Origin: an uncultured Synechococcaceae cyanobacterium
GTDB taxonomy: Bacteria; Cyanobacteriota; Cyanobacteriia; PCC-6307; Cyanobiaceae
Length of the DNA stretch: 64,000 bases
Assembly (NCBI GenBank): GCA_902634405.1
Contig: CACPJY010000001.1
Location: 124,001-188,000, forward strand
Direction of reading: 5' to 3'
Part shown: positions 1-7,926 of the stretch, piece after piece
Numbering within the stretch: position 1 is the first letter of the stretch
Layout of the letters: each line of letters begins with the position of its first letter
Position numbers and translations under genes: made by a program
Notes under the pieces: generated by a model
Databases searched by the model: none
The model's input: only the letters and a program-made list of their open reading frames with translations
What the model was told of the DNA's origin: nothing

Positions 1-120
1 TTCTGTCTCCAGAATCAGTATTTAAGAACTGCCAATGTCTATAAGGAAAATTTACTTGATTAAAAGTTATTGGCATAAATACAAATCCCTAACAAGTCAG
101 ATAATAATTTTTTTTAAAAT

Positions 121-1044
121 CTATTCACTGAAACTTAGATTATCCATCCAATCTAATAACGCAGAGTTCACTTGATCCGGAACCTCATCATGTGGACAAT
201 GACCCGCCTCTAAAACCACCTCGGTAGTCAAAGGTGGTGCGAATCTTTGAAAAGCTGCTCTCTTTCCTACTGCATTCATCCAAGGGTCAAGGTTCCCCCA
301 AAGTAAAAGTAAGGGCGCCTGTAATTTAGAGAACAACTCATCTAAAGGCTGGCCATCTGGGCCTCGTCCATCAAAAACACTTCTAAAAACGCCAAAAGCC
401 CCTGGATCCAGAGATGGCCTTCTAATAGATTCGACCAGAAAATCATCTACATTGGTACTGTCTATATAAACTTGCTTAAGAGTTCTTCGGATATTTGAAG
501 GATTTCTCAAATTTTCAAAGATCAATCTCTGAACCAAAGGATCTCTCAAAACACCTCCACCAATTCGTCGCCGTAATCTTGCGAACCAACTTGTTGAATT
601 TGTTGTTTTTTTACTATCACTAAAATACCCTGCGGCATTAAGCAAAACCACACCTGCCGCTTGAGCGCCTAGATCAGTTCCTGCCGCCAAAGCTGCGTAA
701 CCACCCAAAGAATTGCCAACAAGAACAGTAGGCCTGCCAATGCGATCTCTTACGTAAGAAGTCAACTGCTCTCTCCACAACTGTCCTCCATAATTCAGGT
801 CACTAGGTTTGGCGCTTCGGCCAAAACCAAGCAAATCCAGAGCATGGACCTCATGTGTCTTTGCAATAACAGGTATGTTGTAACGCCAATGATCAGTAGA
901 TGCTCCAAAACCGTGTACTAATAAAACAGCTGGCTCATTTATATTTCTTGCTGATAAAGAATCACAATATGGGCTGTTTTTTATGCAATGGACCTCATGG
1001 CCTAAATAGCTCCAAGGGTCAGCTTTAGCAACAGCGAAGGTCAT
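121..1044 (-). CDS. alpha/beta-fold hydrolase
   Basis: A 307-residue alpha/beta hydrolase without an obvious signal peptide or membrane segment. The oxyanion HGFG motif is at residues 44-47, the nucleophile elbow GNSLGG puts the catalytic Ser at 112, the acid is probably Asp253 (WGNLDPW) and the base His282 (GHCPHDE). The lid insert (about 140-220) is basic. The HGFG-x5-HWR signature and GHCPHDE ending are typical of the cyanobacterial/plastid group of hydrolases that includes pheophytinase-like and chlorophyll-related enzymes, but the substrate cannot be read from sequence. A paralogue with the same motifs lies at 33635-34543. It stands alone, convergent with nothing visible upstream in the window. 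The ATG start gives a normal family length. Confidence 0.85.
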   Translation of the reverse strand: MTFAVAKADPWSYLGHEVHCIKNSPYCDSLSARNINEPAVLLVHGFGASTDHWRYNIPVIAKTHEVHALDLLGFGRSAKPSDLNYGGQLWREQLTSYVRDRIGRPTVLVGNSLGGYAALAAGTDLGAQAAGVVLLNAAGYFSDSKKTTNSTSWFARLRRRIGGGVLRDPLVQRLIFENLRNPSNIRRTLKQVYIDSTNVDDFLVESIRRPSLDPGAFGVFRSVFDGRGPDGQPLDELFSKLQAPLLLLWGNLDPWMNAVGKRAAFQRFAPPLTTEVVLEAGHCPHDEVPDQVNSALLDWMDNLSFSE

Positions 1045-1163
1045 CTAGAGGAATTGGAAAAATTAAAGGTTGAAATACTAAGCAATTTTTGGATCTTTAT
1101 CCAAATTGAAAGTTAAAAATAAATCTCTTGTACTGGTCTTAGGTTCAAGAAAAGAATCTTGGC

Positions 1164-2537
1164 CTAGATCAAGCCAACTGGATTTGCCGCTACCTCGTCA
1201 GGAATTGAATTTCCACCTCCTGGGGTTTGGTCTTTTAGTACTAAACGAAGCAATACAGGAGCTAAAAACGTTGTACCTATAACCATCAAAAGAATGGCCG
1301 CTTCAAGGGAAGGAGTAAGCAAACCAGCACTAGTACCAAGTCCTAGAAAAATCAAACCTACTTCACCCCTTGGCATCATCCCTAAACCAACAACAAGTCG
1401 ATTAGTTGGCTTATCAATAATAAAAGACCAACCAGCAGCAATTTTTCCAATAATCGCAATCACAAGTAGGAAACCAGCAACAATTAGAGCAGAGCGACTT
1501 GCTGGATCTAAAGGATTGATAACTGAAAGATCCATTCCTGCGCCAACTAAAACAAAGAAAATCGTTGCAAACAAAGAGACAAGAGGAAGAACGGATTGCT
1601 GTATTGCATGGTTGTTTTTTGAACTACTAAGAATCAATCCAGCAGCAAAAGCGCCTAAAGCAGCTTCCAAGCCAATAGCAGTTGCGATAAAACAACTCAA
1701 AACCAAGATCACGAATGAAGCAACTACAACTGCACCTGGAGCTTTTAGATGGTCCAACAACCAATCAAAAGCTGGTGCAGCACTTCTACTAAGAAAAATT
1801 GCACCAATTACAAAGACAGTGGCAGCAAAAACTAGCTTTAGGATTGGGGCAATTTCTAAAGAACCCCCTGTGGCTAAGGCCACTACAACAGCAAGAATGA
1901 CTATTCCAAGAATGTCATCAAGAACTGCTGCACCAATAACGATTTGTCCTTCTCTAGTTTTTAGATAACCTAACTCGCCAAAAACACTCGCTGTAATTCC
2001 AATACTTGTAGCGGTCATCGAAGCACCTGCAAAAACTGCAGGGATAAGATCCACCTGAAAGATAAACATCAATCCAAAAGTACCTAGTGCGAAAGGCAAA
2101 ATCACACCAGCCATGGCAACAGTAAATGCTTGCGCCCCAACAGCTACTAATTCTTCTAGCTCACTTTCAAGACCTGTTAGAAATAACAGTGCATATAAAC
2201 CAAGTGTCGCTACAGCTTGAAGAGAAGGGAATGTCTCAAAATAAAGGTCTGGAACAGCCTCTGGAGGAATTGATGCCAATGAACTAATCAGATTGATAAA
2301 AACTTGGTTCAATTGAGCACTAGTGTTTGGAGGCATTAAAAGATGCAAACCTGATGCCCCGATCAGAACACCAGCCAACAATTCGCCAACAATTGTTGGC
2401 AATTGAAGTCTTACTAAGATCTCTGCAAGAGTTCTTGCGGCTACAAAAATCAGAAGGAAATTAATAACTCCAATAAGGGTCTCTGCTACTTCCACGTCGT
2501 GGGTGCTCAGCACAGACACAATCGAGGGCAAGATCAT
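1164..2537 (-). CDS. CPA2-type cation:proton antiporter
   Basis: A 457-residue, strongly hydrophobic inner-membrane protein with about 12 predicted membrane segments. The early segment containing LPTIVGELLAG and the later AAVLDDILG acidic pair are hallmarks of the CPA2 (KefB/NapA/NhaS) exchanger family, which swaps Na+ or K+ for protons across the membrane. There is no C-terminal TrkA-N or CBS domain: the protein ends soon after the last membrane segment, so this is the short form. It probably takes part in pH and Na+/K+ homeostasis; the transported ion is not determined by sequence alone. The gene is monocistronic, with a 275-bp spacer to the divergent glgP. The codons for LPTIVGEL form a nested palindrome at 2379-2405. 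Confidence 0.9.
   Translation of the reverse strand: MILPSIVSVLSTHDVEVAETLIGVINFLLIFVAARTLAEILVRLQLPTIVGELLAGVLIGASGLHLLMPPNTSAQLNQVFINLISSLASIPPEAVPDLYFETFPSLQAVATLGLYALLFLTGLESELEELVAVGAQAFTVAMAGVILPFALGTFGLMFIFQVDLIPAVFAGASMTATSIGITASVFGELGYLKTREGQIVIGAAVLDDILGIVILAVVVALATGGSLEIAPILKLVFAATVFVIGAIFLSRSAAPAFDWLLDHLKAPGAVVVASFVILVLSCFIATAIGLEAALGAFAAGLILSSSKNNHAIQQSVLPLVSLFATIFFVLVGAGMDLSVINPLDPASRSALIVAGFLLVIAIIGKIAAGWSFIIDKPTNRLVVGLGMMPRGEVGLIFLGLGTSAGLLTPSLEAAILLMVIGTTFLAPVLLRLVLKDQTPGGGNSIPDEVAANPVGLI
2379..2405. repeat. palindrome with one bulge inside antiporter gene
   Basis: The core is a 16-bp perfect palindrome (2385-2400). It is flanked by a further 5 paired bases (2379-2383 with 2401-2405) after one unpaired base at 2384, giving 13 pairs. 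The left half is also a 10-base direct repeat of 2374-2383. It encodes the conserved LPTIVGEL motif, so codon use around a fixed peptide may explain it. Confidence 0.6.
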
Positions 2538-2812
2538 GATCTAAGAGTTATTTGCTTATTAATTAAGGAACATAGAGGACGATGAAACCATTTTCTTAAG
2601 CAATTAGTCAAAACCTAAAGTGATCAAGCATCGGTGTTGATCTGAAGTTACAGAAGATTTCCAAGGACGAGCAGGGCTACTCTCCAGCGGTATTACAAAG
2701 GGAACCCTTTAAGGCGATGAATTGAAATCAATACTCAAGGGGAAGTTAGAGAGCCCAATAGGCCCTTGAATGCTCTCGTTACATCGAACCATTTTCAAAA
2801 TTCTTTTTCTTC
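2538..2812 (+). promoter_or_regulatory. antiporter/glgP divergent spacer with structured glgP leader
   Basis: This 275-bp gene-free spacer separates the divergent antiporter and glgP. On the glgP side it holds a short hairpin, AAAGGG-AA-CCCTTT (2697-2710). Two interleaved 6-bp inverted repeats follow: CAAGGG/CCCTTG (2736-2741 with 2763-2768) and GAGAGC/GCTCTC (2749-2754 with 2772-2777). The second pair cannot form as nested stems together, so they are either alternatives or a pseudoknot. They end 36 bases before the glgP ATG. No known riboswitch class is recognisable. That the region is transcribed and regulatory is inference. Confidence 0.35.
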
Positions 2813-5335
2813 ATGAGCAGCTCACAGCCCATAGACCTGCGCTTACCAACACCTGGCTGCTACGCAGACCCAGAAAGAATTGGGATCAATGCTGATGCAG
2901 TGTTCGATGGCATGACCGAACACTTGTTTTTCACTCTTGGGAAACTCGCACCTACAGCAAGTCTTCATGACCTGTATATGGCATTGAGTTATGCGGTTCG
3001 AGATCGGTTAATGACTCGTTATCTTGCAAGCCAAGAAGCCATACGAGCACAGCCACAAAAAACAGTTGCTTACCTTTCTGCCGAATTTCTAATAGGTCCT
3101 CAACTTAATAACAACCTTCTAAACCTAGGAATTCAAAAAGAGGCCGAAGAAGCCTTAAAACGTTTTGGGATCGAATCTTTAAGTCATATCCTTGAAGTCG
3201 AAGAAGAACCTGGGCTTGGTAATGGCGGGCTTGGTCGCCTAGCAGCTTGTTATATGGAATCACTTGCAAGCTTACAAATACCAGCAATTGGTTATGGGAT
3301 TAGATATGAATTTGGAATTTTCAACCAGCTCATACGAGATGGTTGGCAAGTAGAAGTAACTGACAAATGGTTGAAGGGCGGGTGGCCATGGGAGCTACCG
3401 CAACCTGATGAAAGCTGCTTAGTAGGTTTTGGAGGAAGAACAGAAAACTATATAGACGACAAAGGGAATTATCGATCTAGATGGATCCCTTCAGAACATG
3501 CTATTGGCGTTCCTCATGATGTACCTGTTTTGGGATATCGAGTGAACACTTGCGATAGATTGAGACTGTGGCGAGCAGATGCAACTGAAAGTTTTGATTT
3601 TTATGCATTCAATATTGGAGACTATTACGGGGCTGTAGAAGAAAAAGTTGGCTCAGAGACCCTTTCAAAAGTTCTTTACCCAAATGACGGAACTGATGAA
3701 GGACGTCGTCTCCGCCTCAAACAGCAACACTTCTTCGTCAGTTGTTCATTACAAGACATGTTGCGAAGTCTTGAGAAACGAGGGATTCCAATTACAGAAT
3801 TCTCAAATCATTGGACTGTTCAGCTAAATGACACACACCCTGCCATTGCAGTTGCAGAGTTAATGAGGCAATTAATAGATGAGCATCACCTGAACTGGGA
3901 AAAAGCTTGGGAGATTACAACTCAATCGGTTGCATATACAAATCACACCTTGCTACCTGAAGCACTAGAGAAATGGGATCTTACGTTATTCAAGAGTCTG
4001 CTTCCAAGACATCTGGAATTGATCTATGAAATCAACCGAAGATTTCTCCAGCAAGTTCGTTTGCGTTACCCAGGAAATGATTCAATCATTAGAAAGCTTT
4101 CAATAATTGATGAAGAAGGCGGCAAAGCTGTTCGAATGGCTCATCTAGCAACTATTGGAGCTCATCATGTCAATGGAGTAGCAGCTCTCCATTCAGATCT
4201 AATCAAACGACAACTTTTGCCAGAATTTGCAGAACTATGGCCATCAAAATTCACCAACGTTACCAACGGAGTAACCCCCCGACGTTGGGTTGCCTTGGCC
4301 AATCCAGAACTAGCTTCCCTCCTGCAAAAACATGTAGGTCCTAACTGGGTAACGAATCTAGATCTCTTAAGGAAATTAGAGGAGTATGAAAATGATAAAA
4401 GTTTTCTCGAAGAGTTTGGAGCAACAAAGTTATCTGGGAAAAGAAAGCTTGCTGGATACATCCACCGACAAACTGGTGTTTTAGTCGATCCTTCCAGCAT
4501 GTTTGATGTACAAGTAAAACGAATTCATCAATACAAACGACAACACCTCAATGCACTTCAAGTAATTACTCAATATTTACGTATCAAAAATGGTCAATCC
4601 AGTGGAATGGCTCCAAGGACTGTGATCTTTGGAGGAAAGGCTGCTCCTGGCTATTACATGGCCAAGTTGATGATCCGCTTCATAAATGGCATTGCAGAAA
4701 CAATTAATGCTGATCCTGATATGGAGGGTCTTTTAAGGGTTATTTTCCTACCTGACTACAACGTAAAACTTGGTGAGCAAGTCTATCCAGCAACTGATCT
4801 TTCAGAACAAATTTCAACTGCGGGTAAAGAAGCTTCCGGTACAGGAAATATGAAGTTTGCAATGAATGGAGCACTTACTATTGGAACCTTAGATGGTGCA
4901 AATATTGAAATTCGCGAAAGGGTTGGCGAAGACAACTTTTTCCTTTTCGGGAAAACCGAATCAGAAATAATGTCCTTACAAAATTCTGGTTATGAACCGA
5001 AGAAATTTATCAACTCATTTCCTGAACTTTCAGAATCACTTCGACTGATTAAGCTAGGACACTTTAGTAATGGAGATACAGATATTTTCCAACCAATTCT
5101 CGACAATTTACAAGGGAACGATCCCTTTTTCGTGATGGCAGATTTTGCCGATTATCTAAGAGCCCAAGACAGTGTAAGCAGAGCATGGGCTAACAGAACC
5201 GAATGGAATCGCATGTCACTTCTTAATACAGCAAGGTCCGGCTTCTTCTCATCAGATCGCTCAATTCGTGAATATTGTGAATCTATTTGGAAAGTAAAAC
5301 CTCTTCCTGTAGAAATTTCTTGTGATATCTCCTAA
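2813..5335 (+). CDS. glgP: glycogen/alpha-glucan phosphorylase
   Basis: An 840-residue phosphorylase (GT35 family), full length. It removes glucose from the non-reducing ends of glycogen as glucose-1-phosphate, and so mobilises the carbon store at night. The C-terminal block EASGTGNMKFAMNGALTIG contains the pyridoxal-phosphate lysine (Lys681). The nucleotide-fold signature KRIHQYKRQ lies around residue 570, and the N-terminal half carries the GNGGLGRLAACYMES substrate-site segment. The ATG start at 2813 is preceded by a structured leader (see 2538-2812). The gene ends about 40 bases before a convergent unknown gene, with a small terminator-like hairpin between. No other glycogen genes are adjacent. 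Confidence 0.97.
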   Translation: MSSSQPIDLRLPTPGCYADPERIGINADAVFDGMTEHLFFTLGKLAPTASLHDLYMALSYAVRDRLMTRYLASQEAIRAQPQKTVAYLSAEFLIGPQLNNNLLNLGIQKEAEEALKRFGIESLSHILEVEEEPGLGNGGLGRLAACYMESLASLQIPAIGYGIRYEFGIFNQLIRDGWQVEVTDKWLKGGWPWELPQPDESCLVGFGGRTENYIDDKGNYRSRWIPSEHAIGVPHDVPVLGYRVNTCDRLRLWRADATESFDFYAFNIGDYYGAVEEKVGSETLSKVLYPNDGTDEGRRLRLKQQHFFVSCSLQDMLRSLEKRGIPITEFSNHWTVQLNDTHPAIAVAELMRQLIDEHHLNWEKAWEITTQSVAYTNHTLLPEALEKWDLTLFKSLLPRHLELIYEINRRFLQQVRLRYPGNDSIIRKLSIIDEEGGKAVRMAHLATIGAHHVNGVAALHSDLIKRQLLPEFAELWPSKFTNVTNGVTPRRWVALANPELASLLQKHVGPNWVTNLDLLRKLEEYENDKSFLEEFGATKLSGKRKLAGYIHRQTGVLVDPSSMFDVQVKRIHQYKRQHLNALQVITQYLRIKNGQSSGMAPRTVIFGGKAAPGYYMAKLMIRFINGIAETINADPDMEGLLRVIFLPDYNVKLGEQVYPATDLSEQISTAGKEASGTGNMKFAMNGALTIGTLDGANIEIRERVGEDNFFLFGKTESEIMSLQNSGYEPKKFINSFPELSESLRLIKLGHFSNGDTDIFQPILDNLQGNDPFFVMADFADYLRAQDSVSRAWANRTEWNRMSLLNTARSGFFSSDRSIREYCESIWKVKPLPVEISCDIS

Positions 5336-5348
5336 AACAACAATGAAA

Positions 5349-5365
5349 GATTCTTTTTCAGAATC
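5349..5365. terminator. hairpin between convergent glgP and unknown gene
   Basis: GATTCT (5349-5354) pairs with AGAATC (5360-5365) across a 5-base TTTTC loop in the 39-bp gap between the convergent genes. The stem is weak (A/T-rich) and there is only a short T tract on either strand. It is probably a shared bidirectional terminator. Confidence 0.45.
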
Positions 5366-5374
5366 ATTCTAAAG

Positions 5375-5836
5375 CTAACTTCTGTCTGGCAGATCTGGAG
5401 TTTGATGTAATAAACGATTAAGCCTTAATCTATCTGCATTAAGAGGATCTGGAGCCAATTCACCAGCCAATTCTCGGAATTTTCGCTCGACTTCTTCTGG
5501 CACCCTCACTTCAAAAATTCTTTCCATTAAGGCTTCTATAGAAAAAAGGTGGGCATTTATAGTCTCAAGGTCTGAAATAGCTTGATGCAAGGAATCAGCT
5601 TGATCCTGAACAGAACTATCAGTGGTTTTAGCCAAAGAAGGATCTTTCCCTGAACAAGCAAAGTTACTTTGCTTGTTCAGATCTTCTATGACACGCCCTG
5701 CGAGTGTTCTAAAAGATTGCAAGGCTGCCCAACTTTGCTCTTGTTGTTGACGCAAGGTTGGGAATTCCCTGATTAAGCGATCATGCTCATGGTAAAACCT
5801 TTGGCAGTCAGGGCATTGACAAGGCTCTTCAGGCAC
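5375..5836 (-). CDS. unknown small protein with N-terminal CxCxxC
   Basis: A 153-residue protein whose family I do not recognise. It starts at GTG and opens with a cysteine cluster, CQCPDC at residues 6-11, which could bind a metal. A largely helical, Gln/Leu/Glu-rich segment follows (about 20-55 and 75-145). Residues 53-63 (LNKQSNFACSG) are encoded by a perfect hairpin with 14-bp arms (5650-5680), and the adjacent stretch up to about residue 80 is Ser/Asp/Lys-rich and looks like a flexible linker. It lies 38 bp downstream of the 109-residue unknown gene on the same strand, so the two probably form an operon. Convergent with glgP. Confidence 0.7.
   Translation of the reverse strand: MPEEPCQCPDCQRFYHEHDRLIREFPTLRQQQEQSWAALQSFRTLAGRVIEDLNKQSNFACSGKDPSLAKTTDSSVQDQADSLHQAISDLETINAHLFSIEALMERIFEVRVPEEVERKFRELAGELAPDPLNADRLRLNRLLHQTPDLPDRS
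5650..5680. repeat. perfect in-frame palindrome (14-bp arms, 3-nt loop)
   Basis: CTGAACAAGCAAAG at 5650-5663 is followed by TTA (5664-5666) and then its exact reverse complement at 5667-5680. A further GATC/GATC pairing lies outside across a small bulge. It is inside the coding sequence for residues 53-63 of the 153-residue unknown protein. A 14-bp perfect stem with a tiny loop is far beyond chance expectation for a 64-kb window. Confidence 0.95.
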
Positions 5837-5874
5837 AGGAGTCCCCTATAGCGCAATCCCTATCATTACATCTT

Positions 5875-6204
5875 CTAAGCCGCTAAAGGGGGATCAGTCG
5901 AAGATCCATCTTCAGCATCTTCACCATCTGAGTTGTCAGGGAGAGGGATCTCAATGGTCGTAACAACTTGAATAACATCTCTAAGACGCATCGAATCAGC
6001 GAACCAACCCATTGCTTGCTCAGTGTCACCACGTCGCTCAGCATCGCTGGCCTGATCTTCATGCGCCTCAGCCAATAAAGCCAACCAACAAAGACAACGT
6101 GCTTGAACCACAGAAAGGTCCAAATCCGATGTTTGAGAATTGGCAATGTTTTCGCTTTCCTGTTGAACCAGTAGGCGAAGCCTCAAATCGTGAAGCTGTG
6201 TCAT
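5875..6204 (-). CDS. unknown small acidic-tailed protein
   Basis: A 109-residue protein with an ATG start. Residues 1-85 look like a compact helical domain, with CLCWLALLAEAHEDQASDAE in the middle. The last 20 residues are acidic and disordered-looking (DNSDGEDAEDGSSTD). There is no signal peptide, membrane segment or catalytic motif. I recognise it only as the kind of short conserved protein seen in marine picocyanobacteria. It is the first gene of a probable two-gene operon with 5375-5836. Its promoter would lie between its start and tRNA-Arg (6205-6301). Confidence 0.7.
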   Translation of the reverse strand: MTQLHDLRLRLLVQQESENIANSQTSDLDLSVVQARCLCWLALLAEAHEDQASDAERRGDTEQAMGWFADSMRLRDVIQVVTTIEIPLPDNSDGEDAEDGSSTDPPLAA

Positions 6205-6301
6205 GGAGACTGTTTCACTGATACAACGCTAGCGGCAGTGTGAGAATTGCCTAGCCCCTCCAGATGTAGTACCGCCACAAATATATAAATTGTTGGATTT
6301 A

Positions 6302-6375
<74 letters not shown>

Positions 6376-6376
6376 A

Positions 6377-6412
6377 TTGAAAATAAGTATCCCCACGTGC
6401 ATTATGGACTTT
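6377..6412 (+). promoter_or_regulatory. overlapping divergent promoters for rnpB and tRNA-Arg
   Basis: On the plus strand TTGAAA (6377-6382), a 17-bp spacer and CATTAT (6400-6405) form a plausible sigma-70-type promoter that would start at about the first base of rnpB (6413). On the minus strand TTCAAA and GATACT (about 6391-6386) with an 18-bp gap could serve tRNA-Arg. The -35 of one overlaps the start region of the other. These boxes are read by eye, not measured. Confidence 0.5.
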
Positions 6413-6809
6413 GAAAGTAGGGGAGGTGATCGCAAAGCAATCTTTTTGCCAAATGGTAAACAAAGATTCCTTTGAGGAAAGTCCGGGCTCCCTAATGGTC
6501 AAGCTTGCTGGGTAACGCCCAGTGCGGGCAACCGTGAGGATAGTGCCACAGAAACACACCGCCAATGACTTGGGAGGTCTCCTTCAAAGAACAGGCAAGG
6601 GTGCAAAGGTGCGGTAAGAGCGCACCAGCAGTATCGAGAGGTGCTGGCTAGGTAAACCCCGGCTGGGAGCAAGGTGAGGAACAACGACTGACCATTTGTC
6701 TAGTTCCATAAATGAACCGCTCGAGGCTGTCGGTAACGACAGTCCCAGATAGATGATCACCCACCTCCTCGTGGATGGTGAACAGAACCCGGCTTACAAC
6801 CTACTTTCA
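6413..6809 (+). ncRNA. rnpB: RNase P RNA
   Basis: This is the catalytic RNA of RNase P, which trims the 5' leaders of pre-tRNAs. The terminal helix P1 is formed by GAAAGTAGG at 6413-6421 and CCTACTTTC at 6801-6809. The conserved core is visible: GAGGAAAGTCCGGGCTCC (about 6473-6490), GGGCAACCGTGAGGATAGTGCCACAGAAA (about 6527-6555), GGTAAACCCC, and the 3' motif GATAGATGATCACC ... ACAGAACCCGGCTTAC. Length is about 397 nt. It is divergent from tRNA-Arg across a 37-bp gap. The end points are set by helix P1. Confidence 0.97.
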
Positions 6810-6883
6810 CATCCATTTTATTTACTATTTAGGACTAAAGATTCCATTTCAAGCTAAAACCTAAATCTAGAGTTGAATCCTCT

Positions 6884-7654
6884 TTGATAAAGAAAATGAA
6901 ACCAAATGTGAATCGAAAAATTTCAAAACAAAGAATCAACCAACTAAAAGAGCTGTTGAAAAGGATAAATATATACAAAACGCTTAATATAAATGAAAAA
7001 AATATAGGGTCCAAGAATTTCTCTGCTTTTGATGAAGCTCTAACACATACTTCAGCTCAAACATCAATTAATCATGAACGTTTGGAATTTCTAGGAGATG
7101 CAGTTTTACGTTTGGCTGCCTCTGAATTTATTGAGAAGAACTTCCCTCAAATGAATGTAGGACAACGCTCAAGCCTACGTGCGCAATTGGTTAGTGATAA
7201 ATGGCTTGCAGACTTAGGAGAATTAATAAAGATAGAGGATGCTCTTCTTATCAGCTCGAAGGCTAAAGAAGACCTAGCAGCTAAAAAAACTATTCATGCT
7301 GAAGCTACTGAAGCACTAATTGGTGCCATCTATGAATTCTCGGAAAGCCTTGATCCAATAGATCTTTGGCTTGCTCCACATTGGCAAAAAACCAGTAAAG
7401 ACTTCTTAAATAATCCTCAAAATTACAACTCTAAATCTGCCCTTCAAGAATGGAGTCAGTCACATAATCTAAATCTTCCACAATATAAAACTGAAGAGAT
7501 AAATAAGCAGCATGGGGACAAGAACAGATTCTTTTGTGAGGTATGGTTAAATGAAAAATTAGCTGGACATGGTTGGGGAGGCTCAAGAAAGGAAGCGGAG
7601 CAAAATGCTGCCCTTAACAAACTCCACAACCTTTCGAATGAAAATCTTTTATAA
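6884..7654 (+). CDS. rnc: ribonuclease III
   Basis: An endonuclease that cuts double-stranded RNA, mainly in rRNA processing. The catalytic domain carries the signature ERLEFLGDAVLRL (about residues 66-78) and the second acidic site HAEATEALIGAIYE (about 140-153). A C-terminal double-stranded-RNA-binding domain ends in GWGGSRKEAEQNAALNKL. At 256 residues it is slightly longer than average because of a basic, Lys/Asn-rich N-terminus. The annotated first ATG and an ATG five codons later are both possible starts. It follows rnpB by about 75 bp, placing two RNA-processing genes side by side. Confidence 0.95.
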   Translation: MIKKMKPNVNRKISKQRINQLKELLKRINIYKTLNINEKNIGSKNFSAFDEALTHTSAQTSINHERLEFLGDAVLRLAASEFIEKNFPQMNVGQRSSLRAQLVSDKWLADLGELIKIEDALLISSKAKEDLAAKKTIHAEATEALIGAIYEFSESLDPIDLWLAPHWQKTSKDFLNNPQNYNSKSALQEWSQSHNLNLPQYKTEEINKQHGDKNRFFCEVWLNEKLAGHGWGGSRKEAEQNAALNKLHNLSNENLL

Positions 7655-7689
7655 AAATTATCTCAAAACAAATCTACAATTTTAAAAAA

Positions 7690-7875
7690 TCAAGCCAAGA
7701 GCAAATCCTTTATTGGAATAGTAATCAACTTATCCCAATTTCCTCCCTCAAATAATACAGCTGCCTTGTCACCACTAATTCTTTGAACAAAGCCAGTATA
7801 ACCATTATAGATCGAACGTAAATCATTCACCGTTACGGTCGAACCAGGCAAAATCTTTTCTAAAGAAGTGTCCAT
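7690..7875 (-). CDS. ndhS: NAD(P)H-quinone oxidoreductase subunit S
   Basis: A 61-residue NdhS, the SH3-like subunit at the ferredoxin-docking site of the cyanobacterial NDH-1 complex, which works in cyclic electron flow around photosystem I at the thylakoid. The conserved block GFVQRISGDKAAVLFEGGNW is diagnostic. The reading frame is open up to 7941, but the internal ATG at 7875 gives the usual N-terminus (MDTSLEKILPG) and avoids overlap with the divergent rimM at 7927, so I place the start there. No other ndh gene is nearby. Confidence 0.88.
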   Translation of the reverse strand: MDTSLEKILPGSTVTVNDLRSIYNGYTGFVQRISGDKAAVLFEGGNWDKLITIPIKDLLLA

Positions 7876-7926
7876 AGAGTGAAACTTAAACCAAAAGTAG
7901 TCATAATCCAAGCCAATTGAACGAAA

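Noticed and set aside
1294-1968. Long plus-strand open frame opposite the antiporter gene
   Set aside because: Its translation is Ala/Pro/Ile/Thr-rich without domain resemblance, and the antiporter frame explains the sequence.
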